Part shown: in pieces, positions 26,647-33,550 of the stretch
Position numbering within the stretch: position 1 is the first letter of the stretch
Layout of the letters: each line of letters begins with the position of its first letter
Virus record (IMG/VR): IMGVR_UViG_3300036884_000265
Coordinates: 1-59,395 of that record
Strand: one strand, 5' to 3'
Length of the DNA: 59,395 nucleotides
Source of the DNA: a virus
Notes under the pieces: generated by a model
What the model was told of the DNA's origin: nothing
Seen by the model: the letters and a program-made list of their open reading frames with translations, nothing else
The model's database searches: none
Position numbers and translations under genes: made by a program

Positions 26647-27108
26647 ATGGAATTAAATGAGAATGCAGTGAAATTAACTAAGGAAAGTGCAAAATACAAT
26701 GTAGAAGAAAAATCGTTTTATGCTGGTGGTAACCTGATGAAGTACACATTCGATGGTGAAGCAGTAGACTTATTGAGTAATTCAGCAAAACGTTTACTCC
26801 TTATCGGAATTAGAAACACTGTAATTGACTCTTGCGCATCATTAACTAAGAAAGCAGGGTTTACAGATGAACAACGTCTTGTCCGTATGATGGAAACAAT
26901 GGCTTCATTGAATGATGGTAAAATTATTGAACACAAGGCGGAGAAGGCTCCTTCAGTTAAATTGTCAACCTTTGCAGATGTTGTTGGCCTTGATGAAATT
27001 AGGTTACTTGTTAAAATGCATGTTCCCTTGAATGTTGCGCAAAAAGCACTTCTTGAGAATACACTTGACAATGCAAAAATGGAAGATGATGAGGATAAAC
27101 AAATTTAA
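26647..27108 (+). CDS. Hypothetical early protein, 153 aa
   Basis: Good ribosome site GAAGGAG. The segment YTFDGEAVDLLSNSAKRLLLIGIRNTVIDSCASLTKKAGFTDEQ aligns by eye with the middle of the 154-aa gene at 34433 (DFAELPADIQAKLG ... LGDAAAGKSGQD), so they may be one family. Acidic C-terminus. A strong terminator follows 15 bp after the stop, so this pair of early genes is a separate transcription unit. Confidence 0.65.
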   Translation: MELNENAVKLTKESAKYNVEEKSFYAGGNLMKYTFDGEAVDLLSNSAKRLLLIGIRNTVIDSCASLTKKAGFTDEQRLVRMMETMASLNDGKIIEHKAEKAPSVKLSTFADVVGLDEIRLLVKMHVPLNVAQKALLENTLDNAKMEDDEDKQI

Positions 27109-27123
27109 CGGTTGATTAATGGG

Positions 27124-27157
27124 AACGGGGTAATTCGTTCATGGATTGCCCCGTTTT
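27124..27157 (+). terminator. Rho-independent terminator after the first early genes
   Basis: AACGGGGTAATTC (27124-27136), loop GTTCAT, GGATTGCCCCGTT (27143-27155): 13 paired bases including two G-U, followed by TT. It shields the AT-rich region from early transcription. Confidence 0.85.
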
Positions 27158-27351
27158 AGTGCATTTAATGGTCATGTGGTGATGTTTGTTTAGGGTAACA
27201 TGGATAATTGCATTGATGAAATTTCAATCAACGTCAAAATGGTTGTAACATATAAACGCCTAAACGCCTAAACAATATTTTATTCTACGGCACGTTTAAC
27301 ACCATGCAATTTTGTGCATAACATAATTCCCTTAGAGTATAACATTATCCT

Positions 27352-27381
27352 AAGATTAGCGTAATTATTACGCTATTTAAC
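27352..27381 (+). repeat. Dispersed palindromic element, copy 5
   Basis: The core CGTAATTATTACG is at 27360-27372, flanked by TAAGATTA and CTATTTAA. The wider region pairs loosely (CCCTTAGAGT before, ACTCCTTAAGGG after). It adjoins the AT-rich tract. Confidence 0.9.
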
Positions 27382-27659
27382 TTGGTTGTTTAACTCCTTA
27401 AGGGTATTTATACGTTGTATTTAATTGTTATATCATTATATTACATTGTATTCATTTATATGTATATATTATAATATATATAAATATATATATAAAAGTA
27501 TGACAAAAGACAAAGGGCGTTAAGCTTACATGATGTTCAGATGTTTAATGGAATAATGGAATGATGGGGCGGTTTTAAAATGGGTGTTTAGAAAAAAATA
27601 TTGTTTATCGGTTTAATGGTTTATATGTTTATATGTCACATAACACCTGAAAATAACTC

Positions 27660-27688
27660 TTGACAACCTTGTTGTTGTGGTGTATAAT
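27660..27688 (+). promoter_or_regulatory. Rightward promoter P3, perfect consensus
   Basis: TTGACA (27660-27665), 17 bases, TATAAT (27683-27688). The upstream box CCTGAAAATAACTC is shared with P4 at 34006 (CCTGAAAATAGTTC). It drives the mini-protein cluster. Confidence 0.85.
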
Positions 27689-27718
27689 TATGTATAATAA
27701 ATAAATGGTAAATATAAC

Positions 27719-27913
27719 ATGAGAAATACTAAAAAGAAAAAAGAACATGATGAAGATGATTGTTGGAATTGGAAAGGAAATAAACTAAATCATGTTTCAA
27801 AAGGCTATTTAATAAATGATAAGGAAATAATATATATTTGTAATAATCCTGATTGTTGTAATCCTAATCATCTTAAAAAAGAGGAGGTGATTTTAAATGA
27901 AGAAGAAATTTAA
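27719..27913 (+). CDS. Mini HNH-like zinc protein, 64 aa
   Basis: CWNWKG ... KGYLIN ... CNNPDCCNPNHL are the outer halves of an HNH endonuclease (CWxWxG and C-x-NPxCxNPxHL), but the central His-Arg-containing part is missing. It probably keeps a zinc-bound fold without nuclease activity. There is no Shine-Dalgarno before the ATG, only about 25 bases from the expected RNA start. Confidence 0.6.
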   Translation: MRNTKKKKEHDEDDCWNWKGNKLNHVSKGYLINDKEIIYICNNPDCCNPNHLKKEEVILNEEEI

Positions 27914-28046
27914 ACAACAACTTAAGCATTATCGTTCAGGTTACTTAATGGATACAACTGATCCTCTTGACTTCGGTACATGTTTTGCCGTTGCATTCTC
28001 AGCCTTGTCAGGAAGGAAGCTTGAAGAAGTTCTTGGAGTTAAATAA
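27897..28046 (+). CDS. Hypothetical protein, 49 aa
   Basis: GAGGAGGTGA precedes ATG 27897, inside the end of the previous gene (+1 frame overlap). The product MKKKFKQQLKHYRSGYLMDT... is basic at its N-terminus and ends SGRKLEEVLGVK. No family recognised. Confidence 0.65.
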   Translation: MKKKFKQQLKHYRSGYLMDTTDPLDFGTCFAVAFSALSGRKLEEVLGVK

Positions 28047-28059
28047 GGAGAAATTAGAT

Positions 28060-28272
28060 ATGGAATTTGAAACGGTAGATAAGTACTGGGATTGTGAGTG
28101 TAAGACTAACTACATTCATTCTAAAGAAGTAGGAAACTTCTGTCCTATTTGCCAAGTAGTTGAATGGGATATGCCAGATGCAAGAAGTAATGAGTTATAC
28201 TTATATAATACTGAAAGAGACAAGGCAATCCATGTAGATCGAAACGAAAATGATGAAATGTTAAGCAAATAA
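28060..28272 (+). CDS. Zinc-ribbon-like small protein, 70 aa
   Basis: ATG 28060 follows AAGGAG; the longer opening in this frame overlaps the 49-aa gene and has no ribosome site. Cysteines C-x-C (DCECK) and CPIC about 20 residues apart can bind one metal ion. Acidic C-terminus. Likely protein- or RNA-binding early factor. Confidence 0.65.
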   Translation: MEFETVDKYWDCECKTNYIHSKEVGNFCPICQVVEWDMPDARSNELYLYNTERDKAIHVDRNENDEMLSK

Positions 28273-28287
28273 TAAGGAGGATTTAAA

Positions 28288-28413
28288 ATGCAATATAAAG
28301 TAATGAGAGAAGGCTTAAAAGTTATTGTACAAGATGATAATGGTATAAGAACATATGAATTTAAGGATGTTCAAAATGCCATGTTATTCAAGAAAATGTT
28401 AAAACGAGATTAA
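28288..28413 (+). CDS. Hypothetical protein, 41 aa
   Basis: AAGGAGG sits seven bases before the ATG. MQYKVMREGLKVIVQDDNG... has strand-strand-helix pattern. Too short for family assignment. Confidence 0.6.
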   Translation: MQYKVMREGLKVIVQDDNGIRTYEFKDVQNAMLFKKMLKRD

Positions 28414-28442
28414 CTTAACAAAAAACCTTAAGGAGGTTTAAA

Positions 28443-28559
28443 ATGACAGTAAAAATCCGCTTACGTTCAGGTTGTATTCTTATAATTAAAAAATGGGCAA
28501 AACAACGGCTTCAAAAACTCAATCGTTTACATAAGGTTGTCTGGGTTAAGGAGGTTTAA
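28443..28559 (+). CDS. Hypothetical basic protein, 38 aa
   Basis: AAGGAGG before ATG 28443. Highly basic (KIRLRSGCILIIKKWAKQRL) with an amphipathic helix; it may bind nucleic acid or membrane. Its last codons contain the ribosome site of the next gene, whose ATG begins one base after the stop. Confidence 0.6.
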   Translation: MTVKIRLRSGCILIIKKWAKQRLQKLNRLHKVVWVKEV

Positions 28560-28805
28560 ATGACATTAACTGAAGCAATTCAAACTGTTGAACTTAATTC
28601 GTTTTTAGACTTGGATGATAAGGTTATTAATCGTATTCAAGTTGAATGTTGGCATAAAACTCCCCTGAATGTTGCAATTTTAGATATATCAAAATGGGCT
28701 AAGGAACATAAGAATCCTGAGGTTAGGTTTTCGGTTGAGAAGATTAAACTTTTCCTTAAGGAAATTAGCTCAGGTCATTCATTAGTACCTTTAAAATTTA
28801 ATTAA
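28560..28805 (+). CDS. Hypothetical protein, 81 aa
   Basis: Helical protein (LTEAIQTVELNSFLDLDDKVINRI). It resembles the next gene in length and layout; both look like small four-helix proteins. No family recognised. Confidence 0.6.
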   Translation: MTLTEAIQTVELNSFLDLDDKVINRIQVECWHKTPLNVAILDISKWAKEHKNPEVRFSVEKIKLFLKEISSGHSLVPLKFN

Positions 28806-28816
28806 GGAGGTTTAAT

Positions 28817-29080
28817 TTGAATAAATTAAATGAAGTTAAAAAACCAAGTGAAGAAGATATTCAAGATACATTAGATACAATTTTAAGTGATACAAGGTCA
28901 TATGCAACTTCTCTCAATTATGCAATGGGATATGTACGATATGCTAAAGGAATGACAGGAAGGGAACTTGAGGTTCAATGTATTTACATTTTAAATAATA
29001 TAAGTCATTGGAGGCATAAGGAAGCTAAAAATGTAAGGAATATATTGAAGCAATTTGCCGGTATCAAATTAATTTACTAA
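28817..29080 (+). CDS. Hypothetical protein, 87 aa
   Basis: TTG start at 28817, seven bases after AAGGAGG. Helical, with a central MGYVRYAKGMTGRELEVQ. No family recognised. Confidence 0.6.
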   Translation: MNKLNEVKKPSEEDIQDTLDTILSDTRSYATSLNYAMGYVRYAKGMTGRELEVQCIYILNNISHWRHKEAKNVRNILKQFAGIKLIY

Positions 29081-29099
29081 AATCTTAAGGAGACTAAAT

Positions 29100-29258
29100 A
29101 TGAAATGTTCTCAGTTAATTATAAAATTAAAAGAATTAAACGGAGAAGATGATTTAGACGTAAATCTTGAAAATGATAGAGGTGATGTTTTAAGTGACAT
29201 TGCTGATGTTATTCCAACTGAAGATAAAGATGGAGATGACGTCATATTAATTTACTAA
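29100..29258 (+). CDS. Acidic small protein, 52 aa
   Basis: AAGGAG before ATG 29100. Strongly acidic (GEDDLDVNLENDRGD, EDKDGDDV), similar to DNA-mimic or inhibitor proteins in charge only. Its last nine codons repeat the end of the preceding gene (ILIY/KLIY, TTAATTTACTAAAAT). Confidence 0.55.
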   Translation: MKCSQLIIKLKELNGEDDLDVNLENDRGDVLSDIADVIPTEDKDGDDVILIY

Positions 29259-29269
29259 AATGTGAGAGG

Positions 29270-29315
29270 GGAGCCTAATGGCTCCTTAAACAACAGTCAG
29301 GTCTCAAGTCCTGAC
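29270..29315 (+). promoter_or_regulatory. Two adjacent hairpins in an early intergenic gap
   Basis: GGAGCC-TAAT-GGCTCC (29270-29285) followed by GTCAGG ... CCTGAC (29296-29315). No long T-run follows, so it is more likely an RNA processing or pausing site than a full terminator. Confidence 0.5.
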
Positions 29316-29342
29316 AATTTAAAAACCTTAAGGAGGTTTATT

Positions 29343-29510
29343 ATGTGTATGACTTATCAAGAAGTTAAGGCAAGGGATAATGCTATTGTTGAAAGTATTG
29401 TTTTAAAAAATGAAGAGTTATTAAATTGTATGAAATGTAATTGGTCTGAATGGTGTGATAAGAACATGGCTAAATATTGCAAAGCTGAGAAGTTACAAGA
29501 TTTAAGGTAA
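29343..29510 (+). CDS. Small Cys-containing protein, 55 aa
   Basis: ATG 29343 follows AAGGAGG; the upstream in-frame ATG/GTG region consists of hairpins. LLNCMKCNWSEWCDKNMAKYC holds four Cys (C-x2-C ... C ... C), a possible metal site. Confidence 0.6.
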   Translation: MCMTYQEVKARDNAIVESIVLKNEELLNCMKCNWSEWCDKNMAKYCKAEKLQDLR

Positions 29511-29523
29511 TTAGGAGGATGTA

Positions 29524-29649
29524 ATGCTAATAAAAATAGACACAAATAACATCATTACACATTTTAATAAATATAGGTTTTTCTATGGATACTTAACTGG
29601 ATGTATTGCCATGTTCATTGTGGGATTATTAGCTGGAATTTACCGTTGA
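29524..29649 (+). CDS. Single-TM small protein, 41 aa
   Basis: AGGAGG before the ATG. One membrane helix (GYLTGCIAMFIVGLLAGIY) at the C-terminus. First of a run of tiny membrane proteins. Function unknown. Confidence 0.6.
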   Translation: MLIKIDTNNIITHFNKYRFFYGYLTGCIAMFIVGLLAGIYR

Positions 29650-29693
29650 ATTATTAAATAAAATTAGATATATAGGTGAAAGGAGGTTTTTAA

Positions 29694-29936
29694 ATGACTG
29701 ATCTTGAGTATCTTAATATTGAACATAATAGAGAAAGTAGATCGTCACGTATTATGCTTGGTAGATCCTTATTATTGATATTCATTAGTGTTATGCTAAC
29801 TATTGTATTTCTTAGCATAGTTATCAAACCGGAATTAAAATCAGTGGATAATTGGAAAGGTTGTGTAATTGCGAAGCAGTGTGTCACGCAGGATGGTTGG
29901 AAGGTATTGATAATAGCCAAAGAAGGTAAGAAATGA
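29694..29936 (+). CDS. Membrane-anchored small protein, 80 aa
   Basis: AGGAGG before ATG. Polar N-terminus, one membrane helix at about 24-44 (SLLLIFISVMLTIVFLSIV), then a 35-residue domain with two Cys (GCVIAKQCVTQDGW). It may face the periplasm. Superinfection exclusion or host envelope effect is possible, unproven. Confidence 0.6.
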   Translation: MTDLEYLNIEHNRESRSSRIMLGRSLLLIFISVMLTIVFLSIVIKPELKSVDNWKGCVIAKQCVTQDGWKVLIIAKEGKK

Positions 29937-30031
29937 AAATATCCACTTCTGCATGGTTTTTATTCACAATAGCTTGTATCTTTTTACTTGGTTTGTTTTT
30001 TGTTGCAGTAATTTCTCAATTTTGGAGATAA
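29933..30031 (+). CDS. Single-TM micro-protein, 32 aa
   Basis: The ATG overlaps the preceding stop (ATGA). It is almost entirely one membrane helix (WFLFTIACIFLLGLFFVAVI). Coupled translation supports it being real. Confidence 0.5.
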   Translation: MKISTSAWFLFTIACIFLLGLFFVAVISQFWR

Positions 30032-30035
30032 GAAA

Positions 30036-30158
30036 ATGAATATTAAGAAGATAATAAAGTATGGGGTAGTTATATTCCTTTTACTTTTTGTGGCCTGTTC
30101 TTTCTTTCCGGTAGTTATATGGTGGGTATCATTTCTATGTAAAAAGTTAGGAGTATAA
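30036..30158 (+). CDS. Membrane micro-protein, 40 aa
   Basis: Begins four bases after the previous stop. Basic N-terminus, hydrophobic VVIFLLLFVACSFFPVVIWW, basic end. The VAC-S could be a lipobox but the hydrophobic stretch continues past it, so a plain membrane helix is likelier. Confidence 0.5.
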   Translation: MNIKKIIKYGVVIFLLLFVACSFFPVVIWWVSFLCKKLGV

Positions 30159-30174
30159 AGGCAAGGTGAGGAAA

Positions 30175-30657
30175 ATGAATAATGATAAATTTATAGCAGC
30201 GTTGATGGGAAAGTGCTTACACACATTCGATACAGATTATGCCGAGGAAAAGTGCAAAAACTGTGGAGAAACGTATTATTATGCCGACAAATTCTCAACC
30301 TCCCTCGATGGCGAGATCACAAAAGAGGTAAGGGATCGGATGGCAAAGGAAATGCCGGAGTGGTGGGAGAAATATTTAATACATATTACATCTGAAACGG
30401 GTAAAAACGAATTATATAAAGGTAATAATTTTGCAACTCTAACATTAGATAAACAGCTTTCCATCATCAACCTTGTTCAGTATATCGTGGATAATTATAA
30501 GGAAATGTTTATGGAGGAGTGCCCAGAGTGCTTCGGGAAGGGTGGTTGGCACAGACCAGATGATTATGGCGATATGTGTTTTGAGTGTAATGGCACCGGC
30601 AAAATTCCCATTTCCCGTTTTGCAGCAGCGGTGAAGATGATTAAGGAGGAAAAATGA
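30175..30657 (+). CDS. Zinc-ribbon protein with DnaJ-type CxxCxGxG repeats, 160 aa
   Basis: ATG 30175 with GAGGA; an in-frame GTG at 30166 overlaps that ribosome site. N-terminal zinc-ribbon half CKNCGE (about 27) and C-terminal CPECFGKGG plus CFECNGTGKI, the repeat type that binds zinc in DnaJ. Base composition is richer in G+C than its neighbours, so it may be a recent acquisition. Chaperone-like or RNA-binding role possible. Confidence 0.65.
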   Translation: MNNDKFIAALMGKCLHTFDTDYAEEKCKNCGETYYYADKFSTSLDGEITKEVRDRMAKEMPEWWEKYLIHITSETGKNELYKGNNFATLTLDKQLSIINLVQYIVDNYKEMFMEECPECFGKGGWHRPDDYGDMCFECNGTGKIPISRFAAAVKMIKEEK

Positions 30658-30881
30658 TTAAATCAATTACTTACAATGAAGATGTTTCGCACCTTCATAT
30701 TTATACTAATAAGATACATTACTTATATTATGATGTTCCTTATTCAATGTATCAAAAAGTTATGAAATTAAAAAAGTATAGTATGCTTACACAAAATCTT
30801 ATAGAAGGTAAGATATGGAATATCATTAAGGAATATAGGTTTGATAAAACAATGCTTAAATTAAAACCTAAGGAGGATTGA
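30654..30881 (+). CDS. KTSC-domain-like protein, 75 aa
   Basis: KSITYNEDVSHLHIYTNKIHYLYYDVPYSMYQKVMK resembles the KTSC domain (Y-x-YxxVP followed by a helix), found in small phage proteins and lysyl-tRNA synthetase. It overlaps the previous stop by four bases. Function of the domain is not known. Confidence 0.6.
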   Translation: MIKSITYNEDVSHLHIYTNKIHYLYYDVPYSMYQKVMKLKKYSMLTQNLIEGKIWNIIKEYRFDKTMLKLKPKED

Positions 30882-30882
30882 A

Positions 30883-31161
30883 ATGCTGACACTTGAAAAA
30901 CTAAAAGAAATGGGACCCCATGAATACTTTGCTACTGGAGTTACAATAGATAGTCCAAATGGTGTAAACATGACTAACTCAGGTATACCTTTAAGGTGGG
31001 TGGCAGTAAGAGGAGAAATACCGGATTGGGCAATTTATATTGCTTGGGCATATAAGGATGAAGTTTATATAGCGAAACAAGGGGATAAAGTACATTCTCC
31101 ATTTTATATAAGAAGACTTGTCCCTTGCGATGATGAAGCATTTAAGATGTATAGATCTTAA
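30883..31161 (+). CDS. Hypothetical protein, 92 aa
   Basis: AAGGAGG before ATG. Compact alpha/beta protein with Trp-rich core (LRWVAVRGEIPDWAIYIAWAY). No family recognised; gene overlaps no neighbour and lies in the early operon. Confidence 0.6.
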   Translation: MLTLEKLKEMGPHEYFATGVTIDSPNGVNMTNSGIPLRWVAVRGEIPDWAIYIAWAYKDEVYIAKQGDKVHSPFYIRRLVPCDDEAFKMYRS

Positions 31162-31173
31162 AGGAGATTTAAA

Positions 31174-31308
31174 ATGTATGATGATATAATTGCTGGTTTA
31201 ATTTTTTTCGGCCTTTGTTGTCTTTTCGTTTTCTTCGTAGATTCAGATTATATATTTAAGTCATTTTTACATTATCTCAAAAGGAAGTTAAATGAGATTG
31301 AGGATTAA
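31174..31308 (+). CDS. Single-TM small protein, 44 aa
   Basis: AAGGAG before ATG 31174. Membrane helix IIAGLIFFGLCCLFVFFV near the N-terminus followed by an amphipathic basic helix. Last gene before the gap with palindromic copy 6. Confidence 0.6.
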   Translation: MYDDIIAGLIFFGLCCLFVFFVDSDYIFKSFLHYLKRKLNEIED

Positions 31309-31312
31309 TTTG

Positions 31313-31345
31313 TTAAGATTATCGTAATAGTTACGATGATTAATT
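31313..31345 (+). repeat. Dispersed palindromic element, copy 6
   Basis: Core CGTAATAGTTACG at 31323-31335 (one mismatch from the perfect palindrome), with TTAAGATTA upstream and TGATTAA downstream. It lies in a 200-bp gap that otherwise holds a TACC-AC-GTGC / GCAC-GGTA hairpin (about 31409-31434) and no gene. Confidence 0.85.
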
Positions 31346-31509
31346 TTACGTTTTAACGAAAATTTTCCGTTGACATGACCAACCATACCGGGGTTTATGT
31401 AAAAACGTTACCACGTGCAACATGGGGCACGGTATAGGGTATATAAAACCGGGTGATCGTAAAATGATTGAAAAACGTAATAAATTTAATAAAACTGAGG
31501 AGGTTCAAA

Positions 31510-31785
31510 ATGACTCAAAAACAAACTGAAACTGCAATAAGAAAACATATGAAGGAGTTTGGTGAGTGGTTAATTTCTAAGAATCGTGCATATGGAAATT
31601 CAGTAGTTGAAAACATTAATGTTTTTGGAAAAGGAACAGCTTTAGATATTATTAAGATAAGAATGGATGATAAGTTAAAAAAGATGATTAAGGGTAAGGA
31701 TTTAAGTGAAGAAAAGGATGATGCAGGTAAGGATTTTTGTGGTTACTGGCACTTATTGAAAATACTCGAAAAAATAGGAGAATGA
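31510..31785 (+). CDS. Nmad/DUF1599-like nucleotide-associated protein, 91 aa
   Basis: ATG 31510 with GAGGAGG. LISKNRAYGNSVVENINVFG, IKIRMDDKLKKMIKG and KDFCGYWHLLKILE follow the DUF1599 pattern (KNxxYGxS ... RxxDKxxR ... DLxGYxxLL), a helical family tied to phage nucleotide modification or MazG-like nucleotide handling. It lacks some acidic metal ligands of active MazG proteins. Confidence 0.6.
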   Translation: MTQKQTETAIRKHMKEFGEWLISKNRAYGNSVVENINVFGKGTALDIIKIRMDDKLKKMIKGKDLSEEKDDAGKDFCGYWHLLKILEKIGE

Positions 31786-31787
31786 AA

Positions 31788-31967
31788 ATGAGTGATAAAA
31801 ATTATGATATTGTTTATGCAGATAAAGAAGAGTATGAAGAAATGCATTACTTAAATGTGAGGGATAAAATATTACATAGTATTGTACTTTACAATAAAGA
31901 AGAAGTTGGACCTGATTATGAAAGTGAAGGATATGTAAAAATTAAGATTGAAAGAATATATGAATAA
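31788..31967 (+). CDS. Hypothetical acidic protein, 59 aa
   Basis: ATG 31788 lies seven bases after GGAG; the ATG two codons upstream overlaps the previous stop. Tyr/Glu-rich (YADKEEYEEMHYLNVRDK). No family recognised. Confidence 0.6.
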   Translation: MSDKNYDIVYADKEEYEEMHYLNVRDKILHSIVLYNKEEVGPDYESEGYVKIKIERIYE

Positions 31968-31985
31968 ACCAAGGAGGTAAAGAAA

Positions 31986-32165
31986 ATGACAAGGAAAGAT
32001 TATACACAACTTGCTTTTGCAATTAATATGTTTTTAAAATATGCTGTAATAAATAATTATGCAGAAGAATATTTAATGGATACTTTTTGTGCTATCTTTA
32101 AGAAAAATAATAAATTATTTGATGAAAGTAAGTTTAGAAAAGCTTGCGGGATAAAGGAGGATTAA
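31986..32165 (+). CDS. Hypothetical helical protein, 59 aa
   Basis: AAGGAGG before ATG 31986. MTRKDYTQLAFAINMFLKYA and later ESKFRKACGIKED resemble many small phage proteins of the form KxxFxxACG; function unknown. Confidence 0.6.
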   Translation: MTRKDYTQLAFAINMFLKYAVINNYAEEYLMDTFCAIFKKNNKLFDESKFRKACGIKED

Positions 32166-32186
32166 ATAAGTTGGTTAGAAGATGAG

Positions 32187-32339
32187 ATGTATACTAATCC
32201 AGAGGCTTTTTATGTAAATTCTTATGTTTGTACAGATTGTATACATTTAAAAGATATTGATTTGTGGTGTAACTGGCATAAAAGATTTGTATCAAGAAAT
32301 GATGAAGCTTGTGATGAACTTGAAGAAAAGGAGATTTAA
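32187..32339 (+). CDS. Zinc-knuckle-like small protein, 50 aa (possibly 57 aa from ATA)
   Basis: VCTDCIHLKDIDLWCNWHKRF has C-x2-C ... C-x2-H for one metal. The frame extends upstream through SWLEDE to ATA at 32166, which sits exactly where an ATG belongs after AAGGAGG. Either ATA is used (rare) or a point mutation removed the start and ATG 32187, with a poor ribosome site, is now used. Confidence 0.55.
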   Translation: MYTNPEAFYVNSYVCTDCIHLKDIDLWCNWHKRFVSRNDEACDELEEKEI

Positions 32340-32340
32340 A

Positions 32341-32517
32341 ATGAGCAATCCTTGTGCTACACCTAATTGTAAAAGTAAGGAACATTTTAAGGGTTTATGT
32401 GATAAGTGTTATCATACAATGACCGGACATAGTTATCAATCGGTAAGACAAAATAAGAAAAGGAATAAGGATACTAAACTTCATACTAAGAAACGTGTTA
32501 TTAATTTAGGAGCTTAA
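32341..32517 (+). CDS. Zinc-binding basic small protein, 58 aa
   Basis: ATG 32341 with AAGGAG. CATPNC ... GLCDKCYHT provide four Cys and a His, followed by a strongly basic tail (RQNKKRNKD, KKRV), suggesting nucleic acid binding. Confidence 0.65.
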   Translation: MSNPCATPNCKSKEHFKGLCDKCYHTMTGHSYQSVRQNKKRNKDTKLHTKKRVINLGA

Positions 32518-32518
32518 A

Positions 32519-32821
32519 ATGACAACTCCATCTTGCAGTTTGTGTTCAAACAAGAATGAATGTAGGTTATATAATGATTTTACTTGTAATTTTGGTTTAA
32601 GTAATGTCATGGATACTTTTGTGAAAAATGAATATCCTGAATTTAAGGAATCAAGTGATTATGTTGGAACCGGGATAAGATTTTGGGTAGGTATAACATA
32701 CTGTCCAAAATATAAAGAAGTTGTTACAAGTGCAATGAAGAGACAAAAAGTTAAACAAGAAGAAGTTAGTTTAAGTGAAGATGAAATAAGAATAATGAAG
32801 AAATTAGGACTTGAAATTTAA
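32519..32821 (+). CDS. Cys-rich protein, 100 aa
   Basis: N-terminal CSLCSNKNECRLYNDFTC and a later YCP place five Cys as in small Fe-S or zinc folds. The C-terminal EVSLSEDEIRIMKKLGLEI resembles the tail of the 83-aa gene at 38651 (LTDAEKLLLKKLGISL) and of the 129-aa gene start (LSDAEKELINKLGL). Confidence 0.6.
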   Translation: MTTPSCSLCSNKNECRLYNDFTCNFGLSNVMDTFVKNEYPEFKESSDYVGTGIRFWVGITYCPKYKEVVTSAMKRQKVKQEEVSLSEDEIRIMKKLGLEI

Positions 32822-32832
32822 GGAGGATTAAA

Positions 32833-33042
32833 ATGGATACATTGGTTATTAAGATACATGATGCAATTGAACATCATATAAGAGATATTATAAAAGAAGA
32901 AACTGAAAAGGCAGTTATACAAATTACTAAAAATATAAACGAACAAGTTGACGCAATTGTTTTGCATGTTCTTAGTAATTATGAAATAATAAGTAACTCA
33001 AATAAATTAATAGTTGAAGTTAAGAAGTCAAAGGAGATTTAA
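32833..33042 (+). CDS. Hypothetical coiled-coil protein, 69 aa
   Basis: AAGGAGG before the ATG. Amphipathic helix throughout (IKEETEKAVIQITKNINEQVDAIVLHVL). No family recognised. Confidence 0.6.
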   Translation: MDTLVIKIHDAIEHHIRDIIKEETEKAVIQITKNINEQVDAIVLHVLSNYEIISNSNKLIVEVKKSKEI

Positions 33043-33044
33043 AA

Positions 33045-33236
33045 ATGGCAATTCTTAATTATTTTAATGTATACAATTTGTACAAACATGCGGAAATTGA
33101 ATTTAAAGTTAATTGTTCAAGTTGTAATAGTGAACTTACTGTAAAAAAGGTTAAATATGATAGATGGAATATACCAGTTATAAAAGTAGAACCCTGTGAA
33201 AAGTGTATACAAGAAGCATTAAGCGATGCTGTATAA
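33045..33236 (+). CDS. Zinc-ribbon protein, 63 aa
   Basis: CSSCNSEL and, 20 residues later, CEKC form a classical two-knuckle ribbon. GGAG-type site precedes the ATG. Possibly DNA- or RNA polymerase-binding. Confidence 0.65.
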   Translation: MAILNYFNVYNLYKHAEIEFKVNCSSCNSELTVKKVKYDRWNIPVIKVEPCEKCIQEALSDAV

Positions 33237-33247
33237 AAGGAGAAAAC

Positions 33248-33550
33248 ATGCTTGACCTGAGAAGTTATTTTGATAAAAGCTTAGATTTAAACGAAGGGGA
33301 TAAATTATTTATTCCTTGTTTAAACACAACACATCAAGCTTCAATTCGGACACAAATGAGCCGAATGAGAAAGGATTATGCTAAGAAACAAGATTATAAG
33401 GTAATGGAATTAATTGGTATTTCTAATCAAGAACTTGATGATAAGTTATTTGTTGTTATTGAAAAACGGAATAAACTTGACGATGCCTTCATTCTAAAGG
33501 CTAATGGAAAAATTGAACAAGTTACAATTGGAGATGATAATGATAAATAA
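33248..33550 (+). CDS. Hypothetical protein, 100 aa
   Basis: ATG 33248 with AAGGAG. INTTHQASIRTQMSRMRKDY-like basic helix in the middle could bind DNA. The gene end carries the ribosome site of the next gene. Confidence 0.6.
   Translation: MLDLRSYFDKSLDLNEGDKLFIPCLNTTHQASIRTQMSRMRKDYAKKQDYKVMELIGISNQELDDKLFVVIEKRNKLDDAFILKANGKIEQVTIGDDNDK

Larger units (their letters stand above)
27109..27718. other. Non-coding region, 610 bp, origin-like
   Basis: No gene is visible. Contents in order: terminator (27124-27157), tandem ACGCCTAA repeats near 27264-27280, palindromic copy 5 (27360-27372), an extremely AT-rich block (about 27416-27500, long TATA runs), a TGGAATAATGGAATGATGG repeat (27550-27568), and a strong promoter (27660-27688). 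AT-rich unwinding tract plus repeats make it a second candidate origin. Confidence 0.7.

Noticed and set aside
31370-31398. TTGACA after palindromic copy 6 as a promoter
   Set aside because: At 17-18 bases downstream the -10 box is poor (GTTTAT/TTTATG); weaker than the four clear promoters.
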